Part shown: piece after piece, positions 8,451-16,533 of the stretch
Position numbering within the stretch: position 1 is the stretch's first letter
How the letters are laid out: each line of letters opens with the position of its first letter
DNA from: Bacteroidaceae bacterium
GTDB lineage: Bacteria; Bacteroidota; Bacteroidia; Bacteroidales; Bacteroidaceae
DNA length: 31,288 bases
Assembly: GCA_017503065.1 (NCBI GenBank)
Contig: JAFVTT010000017.1
Coordinates: 1 to 31,288 of the forward strand
Direction of reading: 5' to 3'
Program-made: the position numbers and the translations under genes
Notes under the pieces: generated by a model
What the model saw: only the letters and a program-made list of their open reading frames with translations
Told to the model about the DNA's origin: nothing
The model's database searches: none

Positions 8451-9875
8451 TTACTTTCCGTATGCCTTGATTACCAGTTCGCCGAAGAGGCCGTTGGTCC
8501 ATGCGAACCATGAACGGGTGAAGTCGGCAGGGTTACTAGGATTGAAACTCTCGTGCATGAAGCCTGTACCGGCATCGGTCTTGACAAGCAAGTCCACACA
8601 CTCTCTCTGTTCGTTCACATCATTGCTGGTAAGACCCTTCATGATGATGCTCATGGGCCATACCTTGTCCAGGCCAGTGTGGGGAGAGCCGATAGCGCCT
8701 ATCTTGGTGCCTTCATAGGTGCCGGTGAAGAAATAGGGGTTGTCCTCGCTCCATATCATGCGGCGTGTGTTCTGGTAAACTTCATCGTTGACAGATACCA
8801 GTTCCGGGCAAAGATAGGGAAGTGCCAGCAGAGAAGGAGCATTGGCATCGTCCATGAGCAGATATGAACCAAAGCCGTCCACCTCGAAAGCATATACCCT
8901 GCCATACTTGGGATGCACAACAGTGGCATTCTCCATCAAACCCTTGTGAATCTCGTGAGCAAGAGCCAGGCACTCCTTTGCCTTGCCTGCATCCTTATTG
9001 ACCTTCTCCAGAATGACGGCTGCCTTGCGCAACACACTCTCCGCAAAGAAATTGGCAGGAATCAGATATGGGAATATCTGGCTGTCGTCAGAGGGACGGA
9101 AGGCACTGGCAATCATGCCGCATGGCTTGGCAGGATGTCCGTAGCCGTAGTTGCTGTATGTATCATGCAACACATGTGTCTTGCGCTGGAACTTGTAACT
9201 GGTCTTTGTGCCGTTCTTGCGCTGCTGCTCGCGGAAAAGAGCCAGAATCTTGTCCAGAGCATTCTGCCACAGTTCGCCGAAGATGCTGTCGTCTCCTGTC
9301 AGGAGCCAGTACTGGTAGGCCAGACGCAGGGGATAGCAGAGGGAGTCTATCTCGTACTTGCGCTCGTGCACACCCTTCTTCATAGTGGTGTAGTCGGTTG
9401 CCCATTCGCTCTCCTTCGCGGGATCGTTCAGGAAGGCATTGGCATAGGGATCCAGACAGATGAACTCAAACTGCTGGAGGATTACGCCACGGATCAGTTT
9501 GGCCAGTTCGGGGTCGTCCTGGATGTAGTTGATGTAGGTCCACACCTGTGCACCAGAGTCGCGGAGCCACATGGCATCGATATCGCCGGTGATGACGAAG
9601 GTGCGGTCACCGTCGGGGAATACGGTGGTGTCCAGGGTGTTGGGGAAACTGTTCTGGAACATCTGCCAGAGTTTGGGAGACACCTCCACCAATTTTGAGT
9701 GCATATCCTTGATTTGCTTCTCCACGGCCTTGCTGGTGAAGCAACGCTTCTTTACGGGGGGGCGGTGATAGAATGTGTCGGGGACCTGGATGGACACGGG
9801 CATCTGCACAGGTATCTCTGATGCCATCGCACCCGTAGCAAGGGCGCAGGCCAGCATGAATGCTTTTACTCTCAT
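8451..9875 (-). CDS. GH125 exo-alpha-1,6-mannosidase (metal-independent)
   Basis: GH125 enzymes hydrolyse terminal non-reducing alpha-mannose, mainly alpha-1,6, by inversion without metal. The 474-residue protein starts with a signal peptide (MRVKAFMLACALATGAMAS) and contains the family (DUF1237) blocks TGDIDAMWLRDSGAQVWTY (97-114), DPYANAFLNDP, ERKYEIDSLCYPLRLAYQYW (171-190) and, late, FFTGTYEGTKIGAIGSPHTG. Length fits the family. It lies between GH92 (156 bp upstream) and GH110 (286 bp downstream) on the same strand. Together they would strip alpha-1,2/1,3-mannose, then alpha-1,6-mannose, and capping alpha-galactose. Both flanking gaps are filled with palindromes and short tandem repeats. 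No promoter match was found immediately upstream. Confidence 0.95.
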   Translation of the reverse strand: MRVKAFMLACALATGAMASEIPVQMPVSIQVPDTFYHRPPVKKRCFTSKAVEKQIKDMHSKLVEVSPKLWQMFQNSFPNTLDTTVFPDGDRTFVITGDIDAMWLRDSGAQVWTYINYIQDDPELAKLIRGVILQQFEFICLDPYANAFLNDPAKESEWATDYTTMKKGVHERKYEIDSLCYPLRLAYQYWLLTGDDSIFGELWQNALDKILALFREQQRKNGTKTSYKFQRKTHVLHDTYSNYGYGHPAKPCGMIASAFRPSDDSQIFPYLIPANFFAESVLRKAAVILEKVNKDAGKAKECLALAHEIHKGLMENATVVHPKYGRVYAFEVDGFGSYLLMDDANAPSLLALPYLCPELVSVNDEVYQNTRRMIWSEDNPYFFTGTYEGTKIGAIGSPHTGLDKVWPMSIIMKGLTSNDVNEQRECVDLLVKTDAGTGFMHESFNPSNPADFTRSWFAWTNGLFGELVIKAYGK

Positions 9876-9939
9876 AGTGATATTACTTAGGTTGTTAGGT
9901 TGTTTGTTAAGAATGACAAGTCAAACGGTTCTTCCACCT

Positions 9940-10012
9940 GTAGGGACGTTGCGTCCGGAGTCCGCCTTGTGCTATTCTGCTTTCTTACGGACACGGCATG
10001 CCGTGTCCCTAC
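9940..10012. repeat. REP-like composite palindrome (GTAGGGAC class)
   Basis: GTAGGGAC (9940-9947) and GTCCCTAC (10005-10012) are inverted. Inside are GGACG-TTG-CGTCC (9944-9956) and a perfect 20-bp palindrome GGACACGGCATGCCGTGTCC (9989-10008). GTAG-R-GAC-bounded palindromes are, from memory, widespread intergenic repeats in Bacteroidetes and several other phyla. It lies between GH92 and GH125, where it could stabilise or separate the mRNAs. Confidence 0.8.
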
Positions 10013-10031
10013 GAGTGGCAGTTTTCCGTTT

Positions 10032-12215
10032 TCACTTCTTCAGTTCTGCTTCCAGAACGCCACCAGCCATTATCTCGTCGTGGGTAATATATGTACGGTC
10101 GAGACGCTTGCCGTTCAGTTTCCAGCGCTTTACGGCCGTGCCTTTGCCCTTGGTGCGGACGGTGAAGGTCTTGCCCTCAGCCACATCAAAGGATGCCTCG
10201 CGTGCCAAAGGTGCAGACAACTGGTAGATACCTCCACAGGGTTCCACCTGATACAGGCCCATTGCAGCCATCACGTACCATGCCGACATCTGGCCTACGT
10301 CCTCGTTGCCGCAGACGCCGTCGGGCTTGTCGGTGTACATGGTCTGGAACACCTCGTGTATGCGTCGGCTGGCCTTGTCGGGCTGGCCGAGATAGTTATA
10401 TATATATATTGTATGGTGCGAAGGCTCGTTGCCATGGGCATACTGGCCAATGAGACCGGAAATGTCGGGGTTGGCATCGGCATTAAGTTTGCTGTCGGCA
10501 AGGAAGAGGCTGTCCAGACGGGCCTCGGCCTTCTTTTTGCCACCCAGCATATCTATAAGTCCGTTTACATCATGAGGCACAAGCCACAGGTACTGCCAGG
10601 GGGTTCCCTCGGTGTAGTCCTTGGTGTGGTGTGAGGGGTTGAAGCCCTCCGTGGTGCGGAAGTTGCCGGCCTTGTCCTTGGCACGGAAATACCCCACACG
10701 CTCGTCGTATATCTTCTTGTAGCACATGCTCAGGTTGTGGAAGCGGACGCTGTCCTCCTTGTGTCCCAGACGACCGGCCACCTGTGCCACGCTCCATGCG
10801 GCCAGATAGTACTCCATGTTCTTGGACACGGTCTCTATCTCGGGGCTGTCGAAAGTCAGGTAGCCATACTTCCACAGTTCGGTCTTTCCACGGTCGGGGA
10901 TACCGCGGTACTGGAACCTGCGGCGCTCGGGGGTGGTCTCGGGGTCGCCCATGCTCTGCTTCAGGTACTGGTAGGCCTTTTCATAGTCAAAACCCTTCAC
11001 ACCCTTCAGAATCATGTCGGCCAGGACGGGCACACCGGGTTCGCCCACCATGCAATAGGTGTCGGTGCTGTGCAGATGCCACATAGGCAGTTCGCCGTGC
11101 TCCTTGCAGATGGCCATCATGGTCTTGGCCCAGTCGGCGAGTTTGTCCTGCATCATCAGTGTGGCCAGGGGGTGCAGGGCACGGTAGGTGTCCCAAAGGC
11201 TCCACGTGGTGTAGTTCTGGAAATCGGGAGAGCGCTGGATCATGCCGTTGGCTCCCATATAGTCGCCGGTGACGTCGCTCCACACCTGGGGTGCGAAAAG
11301 CACATGATAGAGAGAGGTGTAGAATATGGTGCTGTCGCGCGGAGAGTCAAACTTGGCACGGATGCGACCCAGTTCCTTGTTCCAACGATCCTTGGCCTCG
11401 GTACGCACGGTGGCAAAGTCCTTCTGGTGCTGCTCCATCTGCAGGTTAGCCATGGCGCCCATCTCGCTCACAGGAGATATGGCCACATGAGCCTGAACCA
11501 CATCACCGGGCTTAACATCGAAGATGGCCTGGGCATAACGGGAATCTATGCTGTCGATGACAAACTCCTTGACGGGACGGTCGAATCTGATGGCATAGTA
11601 AACGATATGGTTGGTCCAGCCACGGCTGGCACGGTATCCGGCCAGAGTGAACATGTCATAGGGCCAGATACGTGTCTCTGTAGCACGGTCGCCGATACCG
11701 CCTTCCAGGTCGAGGACGATGTTGGCATAACGGTTGCCCTTGGGGAAGGTGAACTTGTGTATGGCGGTGCGGTCGGTGGCGGTCATCTCTGCCTTGATGT
11801 GCGACTTATCCAACATCACACTATAATATCCAGGTTCCACCACCTCGTGCTTGTGGCTGTATCGGGAAGCAATGGAGTTGATAAAATCCTCACGGGAACC
11901 AGCAGTAGCGGCATAGCCATAAATGGGCATCAGGGTGATGTCGCCCAGATCACTGCATCCCGTTCCGCTGAGGTGGGTGTGTGCAAAACCGATAATGCTG
12001 TCGCCGGTTTCATGGTAACCGCTACACCAGTCCCATCCGTGGTAAGGCTGCACAGGTCCCACATTGACCATACCCCAGGGTACGTTGGCTCCGACAAAGA
12101 CATGACCGTGAGCGCCACTGCCTATCATTGGGTCCACGTACTCCGTATATTGCGAAAACGCACAGGGTACGCACATGAAAACAAATGCCATAAAGGCAAG
12201 AAGACACTTTTTCAT
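10032..12215 (-). CDS. GH92 calcium-dependent exo-alpha-mannosidase
   Basis: GH92 enzymes trim alpha-1,2/1,3/1,4/1,6-linked mannose from N-glycans and yeast mannan using calcium. The start at 12215 gives 727 residues and a good signal peptide, MKKCLLAFMAFVFMCVPCAFSQ. The longer frame to 12251 would begin at a TTG lying inside the promoter -7 box, so it is rejected. Family blocks are YVDPMIGSGAHGHVFVGANVPWGMVNVGP near the N-terminus, SGYHETGDSIIGFAHTHLSGTG, HGNEPSHHTIYIYNYLGQP (Glu597 region, expected general acid) and CGNEDVGQMSAWYVMAAMGLY. It is first in the leftward run before GH125 and GH110. The stop codon sits inside a GTTTTCA heptamer. A tract of alternating TA within the gene (about 10398-10409) simply encodes YIY. 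Confidence 0.96.
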   Translation of the reverse strand: MKKCLLAFMAFVFMCVPCAFSQYTEYVDPMIGSGAHGHVFVGANVPWGMVNVGPVQPYHGWDWCSGYHETGDSIIGFAHTHLSGTGCSDLGDITLMPIYGYAATAGSREDFINSIASRYSHKHEVVEPGYYSVMLDKSHIKAEMTATDRTAIHKFTFPKGNRYANIVLDLEGGIGDRATETRIWPYDMFTLAGYRASRGWTNHIVYYAIRFDRPVKEFVIDSIDSRYAQAIFDVKPGDVVQAHVAISPVSEMGAMANLQMEQHQKDFATVRTEAKDRWNKELGRIRAKFDSPRDSTIFYTSLYHVLFAPQVWSDVTGDYMGANGMIQRSPDFQNYTTWSLWDTYRALHPLATLMMQDKLADWAKTMMAICKEHGELPMWHLHSTDTYCMVGEPGVPVLADMILKGVKGFDYEKAYQYLKQSMGDPETTPERRRFQYRGIPDRGKTELWKYGYLTFDSPEIETVSKNMEYYLAAWSVAQVAGRLGHKEDSVRFHNLSMCYKKIYDERVGYFRAKDKAGNFRTTEGFNPSHHTKDYTEGTPWQYLWLVPHDVNGLIDMLGGKKKAEARLDSLFLADSKLNADANPDISGLIGQYAHGNEPSHHTIYIYNYLGQPDKASRRIHEVFQTMYTDKPDGVCGNEDVGQMSAWYVMAAMGLYQVEPCGGIYQLSAPLAREASFDVAEGKTFTVRTKGKGTAVKRWKLNGKRLDRTYITHDEIMAGGVLEAELKK

Positions 12216-12248
12216 CGTATTACTATTTATTAACGTTAATTCTGACCT

Positions 12249-12278
12249 CAAAGATACAATTTATAAGGATAATATCCT
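12249..12278 (-). promoter_or_regulatory. Promoter -7 box and adjacent palindrome for the GH92 run
   Basis: On the minus strand TATCTTTG (12249-12256) matches the Bacteroidetes -7 consensus TAnnTTTG and would start transcription about 27 nt before the ATG at 12215. No TTTG lies at -33. Instead the perfect palindrome AGGATA-A-TATCCT (12266-12278) occupies that place, so an activator or repressor may bind there. The operator role is inference. Confidence 0.5.
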
Positions 12279-12299
12279 CGTTATTCTGTGCATTTTTAA

Positions 12300-12307
12300 T
12301 AACTTTG
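12300..12307 (+). promoter_or_regulatory. Candidate -7 box for the metalloprotease gene
   Basis: TAACTTTG matches TAnnTTTG and lies about 55 bp before the start codon at 12362. The -33 element is not clear. The two divergent promoters share about 50 bp. Confidence 0.4.
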
Positions 12308-12361
12308 CGCACAAATTAGTGCACAAGACACAAAATCTCACTAAACTTAAACATAAACAAC

Positions 12362-14743
12362 ATGAAAAAAGTACTGCTGCTTTTCATGGCAGCCGCCCTC
12401 ATGGGCATGCCCGTAGAGGCAAAGAAAAAGGACAAGAAGAAAAAGGGTAAGGCTAAGACCGAAGCGCCTGCACCTGCTCCCAAGAAAAAGGAGGCAAAGC
12501 CCAGCATCTCGCGCAAGGGCATGCTGAACGTGGAAAAGGTGGGCACCGACTGGTTCCTGGAGGTTCCCGACAGCCTGCTGGGCAAGGACATCCTGGCCGT
12601 GACACGCTACACCTCCACTCCCTCCAGTTCAGGCCAGTTCGGCGGTGAGGAATGCAACGAGCAGGTTGTGTTCTTCCAGATGAACCCCGACAGCACCCTG
12701 CTTCTGCGCTCTCGCATGACCATCAATCTGGCCGACAGCACCGAGGCCATCTCCAAAGCCATCAACGTGAGCAACGAGCACCCCATCATAGGCGCATTCA
12801 AACTGGAAAAGCACAAGGACGGAATGTCTCGCATCAAGGTGACACAGTTCCTCAACTCCGACAACCCTCTAGGCATGATGTCATACGTCAAGAAGTCCTT
12901 CACCCTGGGCATGCAGGATGCAGCACTGTCGTATGTGGAGGACATCAAGACCTTCCCCACCAACACAGAGTTCCGTCTGGTGAAGACCTACAACAGCACC
13001 GGCAGGTCACTGCCTGCATCGGCATATACCGGCAAGGTTACCTTCGGCCTGAACATCAGCATGGTACTTCTGCCCGAAGAACCCATGATGCCCCGTCTGT
13101 TTGACCAGCGTGTGGGCTATTTCACCCATGGCTTCAACAAATTCAGCGACGAGCAACAGCGTGTGAGCGAGCAAATTATGATCTCACGTTTCCGTCTGGA
13201 GCCCAAGAATGCAGAGGATGCAGAGAAGATGCGCCGTGGCGAACTCATCGAACCCAAGAAGCCCATCATCTACTACATCGACCCTGCTACTCCCAAGCAG
13301 TGGCGCAAATACCTCATCATGGGTGTGAACGACTGGCAGGCCGCTTTCGAGAAGGCTGGTTGGAAGAACGCTATCCGTGGCGAGGAATGGCCCGAGAACG
13401 ACACCACCATGAGCATGGAGGATGCACGCTTCTCCATGATCCGCTATCTGGCAAGCCCAATTGCCAATGCCTACGGCCCCCATATCTCCGACCCCCGCAC
13501 GGGCGAAATCATGGAGGCTCACGTATGCTGGTATCACAACGTGATGTCATTGGTTCACGACTGGTACATGGTACAGGCCAGCAGCATAGACGAGGCTGCA
13601 CGCAAGATGCACTACAGCGAGGAACTGATGGGCGAACTGATACGCTTCGTTTCCAGCCACGAGGTTGGTCACTCACTGGGTCTGCGCCACAACTTCGGTT
13701 CTTCTGCCATGGTTCCCACCGACAGCCTGCGCAGCAAGGCATGGGTGGAGAAGCACGGCCACACTCCCTCCATCATGGACTATGCACGCTTCAACTACGT
13801 TGCTCAGCCCGAGGACGGCATCAGCCAGAAGGGCATCTTCCCCCGCATAGGCGACTACGACATGTGGGCCATCGAATGGGGTTACCGTCCCATGCTTGAT
13901 GCCAAGACTCCCATGGAGGACCACAAGGCTCTGGAAGCCATGACACAGAAGGCACAGAAGAATCCCCGTCTGTGGTGGGGCGATGGCGAAGGCCTGCGTG
14001 GTGTTGACCCACGCCGCCAAACCGAGGACCTGGGTGATGATGCCGTGAAGTCAAGCACATACGGTGTGATGAACCTGAAGCGCGAAATGGCAGAACTGCC
14101 CAAGTGGACCTTCGACGAGAACGACATCCACGACGAGAACCTCTCCACCATGTACGGCCAGATGCGCGGCCAACTCCAGCGCTATGTAGGCCACGTGGCA
14201 GGTTACATCGGCGGTACATACCAGACCTACTACACCCGTGCCCAGGGCGGTACAACCTTCGAGCCCACACCTCTGAAGAAGCAGAAGGAGGCTCTCCAGT
14301 GGCTGGACAAGAACGTGCTGAACGAACCTGTTTGGATGCGCGAGTACGACTATTGCAAGACCATGACACGCGACACACGCACACTCACCCAGCCCGTAGC
14401 AACCTATGCGGCATCATTTCTCATAAACCGCATGAACTACCTGAACGATCTCTACCCTGCCGACAAGTACATTGCCGACATCGTACGTCTCTGCTTCTCC
14501 GAGGCTCAGAGCGGCAAGAGTGTAAGCAACTATCGCCAGACCTTGCAGAACGCACTCACCGTATTGCTCATCAACCGTTTCCAGAGCCTGAGCGAAGCTG
14601 TTGCCTCCGCACCACGCGCCAACACTCTCCTTGCCCTCAAGAGCATACAGAGCAAGATAAGGAATGCCGGTGGCGATGCCAAGAGCCGCGCACACTTCCA
14701 GAACCTCTCCGACCAGATAGAGCGTGCCCTGGTGGTGAAGTAA
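12362..14743 (+). CDS. Secreted zinc-dependent metalloprotease (DUF5117/DUF5118 family)
   Basis: A 793-residue exported protein with signal peptide MKKVLLLFMAAALMGMPVEA, then a Lys/Pro/Ala-rich linker (about 21-48), then a DUF5118-like block (GMLNVEKVGTDWFLEVPDSL) and a DUF5117-like region. The catalytic motif HEVGHSLGLRH spans 433-443: His433, His437 and His443 are the expected zinc ligands (HExxHxxGxxH, metzincin-like) and Glu434 the catalytic base. The C-terminal part (about 470-793) matches the DUF4953-type extension of this family. Its natural substrate is unknown; a role in releasing or degrading glycoproteins beside the glycosidases is inference from location. It is transcribed divergently from GH92 and is followed by a hairpin at 14774. 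Confidence 0.9.
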   Translation: MKKVLLLFMAAALMGMPVEAKKKDKKKKGKAKTEAPAPAPKKKEAKPSISRKGMLNVEKVGTDWFLEVPDSLLGKDILAVTRYTSTPSSSGQFGGEECNEQVVFFQMNPDSTLLLRSRMTINLADSTEAISKAINVSNEHPIIGAFKLEKHKDGMSRIKVTQFLNSDNPLGMMSYVKKSFTLGMQDAALSYVEDIKTFPTNTEFRLVKTYNSTGRSLPASAYTGKVTFGLNISMVLLPEEPMMPRLFDQRVGYFTHGFNKFSDEQQRVSEQIMISRFRLEPKNAEDAEKMRRGELIEPKKPIIYYIDPATPKQWRKYLIMGVNDWQAAFEKAGWKNAIRGEEWPENDTTMSMEDARFSMIRYLASPIANAYGPHISDPRTGEIMEAHVCWYHNVMSLVHDWYMVQASSIDEAARKMHYSEELMGELIRFVSSHEVGHSLGLRHNFGSSAMVPTDSLRSKAWVEKHGHTPSIMDYARFNYVAQPEDGISQKGIFPRIGDYDMWAIEWGYRPMLDAKTPMEDHKALEAMTQKAQKNPRLWWGDGEGLRGVDPRRQTEDLGDDAVKSSTYGVMNLKREMAELPKWTFDENDIHDENLSTMYGQMRGQLQRYVGHVAGYIGGTYQTYYTRAQGGTTFEPTPLKKQKEALQWLDKNVLNEPVWMREYDYCKTMTRDTRTLTQPVATYAASFLINRMNYLNDLYPADKYIADIVRLCFSEAQSGKSVSNYRQTLQNALTVLLINRFQSLSEAVASAPRANTLLALKSIQSKIRNAGGDAKSRAHFQNLSDQIERALVVK

Positions 14744-14773
14744 TCATTGTAGCGACAATACATTATTAACACA

Positions 14774-14813
14774 TGCCCCGGACACTGACACAATAATGTT
14801 CGGGGCATTTTAT
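14774..14813 (+). terminator. Terminator-like hairpin behind the metalloprotease gene
   Basis: TGCCCCGGACA pairs with TGTTCGGGGCA (11 bp, one G-T) around a 12-nt loop, followed by TTTTATAT. It ends only about 20 bp before the djlA-like ATG. Confidence 0.8.
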
Positions 14814-14829
14814 ATAATAAATCTTATAT

Positions 14830-15600
14830 ATGGGATTTGGAAAATGGATTGGGGGCATTGTCGGCTTTATGGCGGCGGGTCCATTGGGTGCCCTGGCAGG
14901 TTATGCCTTAGGCAAACTGCTTGAAGGCAACGACAACAACTATGACAACGGACAATCCACCTATGCCGACCCCGTTTATGGACAGAGGAACAGTTTCCTG
15001 TTTTCCCTACTGGTGATGGCATCGTACATCATCAAGGCCGACGGCAAAGTGATGCATAGCGAAATGGAATTCGTCCGCCAGTTCCTTCGCGTCAACTTCG
15101 GCGAAGCGGCCGTAAGCGAGGGCAACCAGATTCTGCTCAACCTCTTCGAGCAGAGGAAACAGATGGATGCCAAGAACCCCGCCACCTTCAGGAATACCAT
15201 CCACGAGTGCGGCATGCAGATAAGGCAGAACATGAGTTATGAACAGCGCCTTCAACTGCTCAGTTTCCTTGCCAAGATAGCGCAAAGCGACGGCAATGTA
15301 TGTCAGGCGGAAATCGAGGCCTTGAAAGAAGTGTCCATAGCAATGGGGCTCTCTGCCGAGGAAGTGGAGTCAATGATGAACCTGGGTGGCAAGACTCTGG
15401 AGCAGGCCTACAAAGTCCTTGAAGTAGACCCCTCAGCCTCAGACGAGGATGTAAAGAAAGCCTACCGCAAACTGGCACTTAAACACCATCCCGACAAGGT
15501 GGCAACCTTAGGCGAAGACGTCAAGAAAGCGGCAGAAGAAAAGTTCCGTCAAATCAACGATGCCAAGGAAATGATATTCAAGGCAAGGGGGATAAAGTAA
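14830..15600 (+). CDS. djlA: DjlA-like membrane co-chaperone (TerB domain plus J domain)
   Basis: J-domain proteins stimulate the ATPase of DnaK. The 256-residue protein has the DjlA order. First comes a glycine-rich hydrophobic N-terminus ([25 protein letters not shown], about 7-32) that can anchor it. A TerB-like all-helical domain follows (about 55-180: [21 protein letters not shown] and [21 protein letters not shown], two repeats with DG acidic pockets). A C-terminal J domain (about 190-256) contains [23 protein letters not shown] and the essential HPD at 220-222. The end of the J domain coincides with the end of the protein, as in DjlA. No promoter motif fits between the preceding hairpin and the ATG, so expression may come from read-through. 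The symbol is by architecture, not proven orthology. Confidence 0.88.
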   Translation: MGFGKWIGGIVGFMAAGPLGALAGYALGKLLEGNDNNYDNGQSTYADPVYGQRNSFLFSLLVMASYIIKADGKVMHSEMEFVRQFLRVNFGEAAVSEGNQILLNLFEQRKQMDAKNPATFRNTIHECGMQIRQNMSYEQRLQLLSFLAKIAQSDGNVCQAEIEALKEVSIAMGLSAEEVESMMNLGGKTLEQAYKVLEVDPSASDEDVKKAYRKLALKHHPDKVATLGEDVKKAAEEKFRQINDAKEMIFKARGIK

Positions 15601-15623
15601 ACCCAAAAGAAAATGGGGGACAA

Positions 15624-15658
15624 ATTAAAAGGGAAACCGATTGGCCTCCCTTTTAATT
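15624..15658. terminator. Bidirectional terminator between convergent genes
   Basis: ATTAAAAGGGA (15624-15634) pairs perfectly with TCCCTTTTAAT (15647-15657). A/T-rich arms give U-rich tails in both directions, serving the djlA-like gene (+) and the small lipoprotein gene (-). Confidence 0.85.
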
Positions 15659-15678
15659 AATCTATATCTTACTAATGT

Positions 15679-16035
15679 TTATTTGTAAGCATCCACTAGC
15701 ATTTGGAATGCGTACTTAACCTCATCATAAGTCAGGCCCTTATAAGTATCTGTTACATCTTCAGTTTCCTTGTGACCCTTATATTCTGAAGACGCAACAC
15801 ATTTCGTACATTTACCGCTCTTAAAGTCAGCAACAACAGTTGTCTTAACACCCCTCATATCCACTCTCAATATCAATTGATTAGGAGCCTTGCTCTCATC
15901 AATACCAACCTTCCATTCGCCTGAAGGAGTTTCTGTGTTGTCACCACCAGGAGTAATTTCATCATCCTTGTCGCAAGATGTAAATGCCAAAGCACCGCAC
16001 AGAACAAACGCGAACATCAACCAAAACTTTTTCAT
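15679..16035 (-). CDS. Small lipoprotein of unknown function
   Basis: A 118-residue lipoprotein: signal MKKFWLMFAFVLCGALAFTSC with the modified Cys at 21, then an acidic, Pro/Gly/Thr-rich linker (DKDDEITPGGDNTETPSGEW). A roughly 75-residue domain follows with several beta-strand-like segments (NQLILRVDMRGVKTTVVADF) and a CTKC pair (a CxxC, residues about 77-80) that might bind metal or form a disulfide. I do not recognise the domain. A very good Bacteroidetes promoter lies upstream and a terminator downstream, so it is a monocistronic, real gene. Confidence 0.85.
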   Translation of the reverse strand: MKKFWLMFAFVLCGALAFTSCDKDDEITPGGDNTETPSGEWKVGIDESKAPNQLILRVDMRGVKTTVVADFKSGKCTKCVASSEYKGHKETEDVTDTYKGLTYDEVKYAFQMLVDAYK

Positions 16036-16124
16036 AATAATTAAGATTTAAATTATCGGCGCATTATAGTTTGTGATTGTAAAGCCGCGCCTTATTAGCT
16101 CTGCATCACTACTTAACTCTATCG

Positions 16125-16156
16125 CAAAGATATAGACTTATATTAACAATAACAAA
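16125..16156 (-). promoter_or_regulatory. Bacteroidetes-type promoter of the small lipoprotein gene
   Basis: On the minus strand, TTTG (16153-16156) is followed after exactly 20 nt by TATCTTTG (16125-16132), a textbook TTTG/TAnnTTTG pair. Predicted leader about 80 nt. Confidence 0.75.
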
Positions 16157-16236
16157 CATTTTTAATTATTTTTTTCATTCATTACAAAAACACAGCAAAT
16201 AGCCAATTTCTAATAGCATAATAATGCCCAAATGGG

Positions 16237-16285
16237 AAAAAAGCAAGCAAGCGAGTCTATTTCGAAATAGACTCGCTTGCTTTTT
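16237..16285. terminator. Strong bidirectional terminator (34-bp perfect palindrome)
   Basis: GCAAGCGAGTCTATTT and its exact complement flank a central CG (16247-16280). A6 lies upstream and T5 downstream, so it can stop transcription both ways. It probably ends the leftward GH2 transcript, which first crosses the repeated element. Confidence 0.88.
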
Positions 16286-16296
16286 ATTTGGACCTC

Positions 16297-16532
16297 AATC
16301 GGTCATTAGACTGTTACGCGCTAATGACGTTATCATTTTGTCATCTGTTTCGTTGCTTCTCGGTTACAATGGAACCTTTTCGTTAAGCCAGAAGAGCAAG
16401 GTTATACTTACATAGTCATTGCCTTGGCGAGAAAAGGTCGGATGAAATTCAACCCCATTGCGCCATCAAAGCGGAAAAACATCTGTTAGAAAATAAGGCT
16501 ATTATCATAATAACGCTAATGACCGATTTGGG
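16297..16532. mobile_element. MITE-like element, copy 1 (236 bp, inverted-repeat ends)
   Basis: The ends are AATCGGTCATTAG (16297-16309) and its complement CTAATGACCGATT. A second, 159-bp-core copy occurs at the right end of the window, matching along its length: TTTTGTCATCTGTTTCGT, CTTCTCGGTTACAATGGAAC and CGCTAATGACCGATTTGGG are shared. Copy 1 holds 78 bp (16377-16454) absent from copy 2, bounded by AACC on both sides. The left end also folds locally (GTCATTAG 16302-16309 with CTAATGAC 16321-16328). No ORF is plausible. The right end is 1 bp from the GH2 stop codon, so the element forms the 3' UTR of that gene. No clear target-site duplication is visible. Confidence 0.75.
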
Positions 16533-16533
16533 C

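Noticed and set aside
8173..8718. ORF across the GH125-GH110 gap (Asn/Arg/Ser-rich)
   Set aside because: Its translation is that of the 9-bp and heptamer repeats, and it runs into GH125 on the other strand.
10396..10412. Alternating TA tract as a regulatory or phase-variable site
   Set aside because: It encodes conserved Tyr-Ile residues in GH92; a similar tract at 18664-18677 encodes YIY in GH2. No frame disruption.
10737..12233. 498-codon plus-strand ORF opposite GH92
   Set aside because: Antisense shadow of GH92; no recognisable motif, and it ends against the GH92 signal peptide.
12216..12251. Upstream-extended start of GH92
   Set aside because: The start would be a TTG inside the promoter -7 box and would hide the signal peptide.
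16224..16415. 63-codon ORF across the terminator and MITE-like element
   Set aside because: It spans a strong terminator palindrome and a non-coding repeat; no ribosome site or homologous frame in copy 2.
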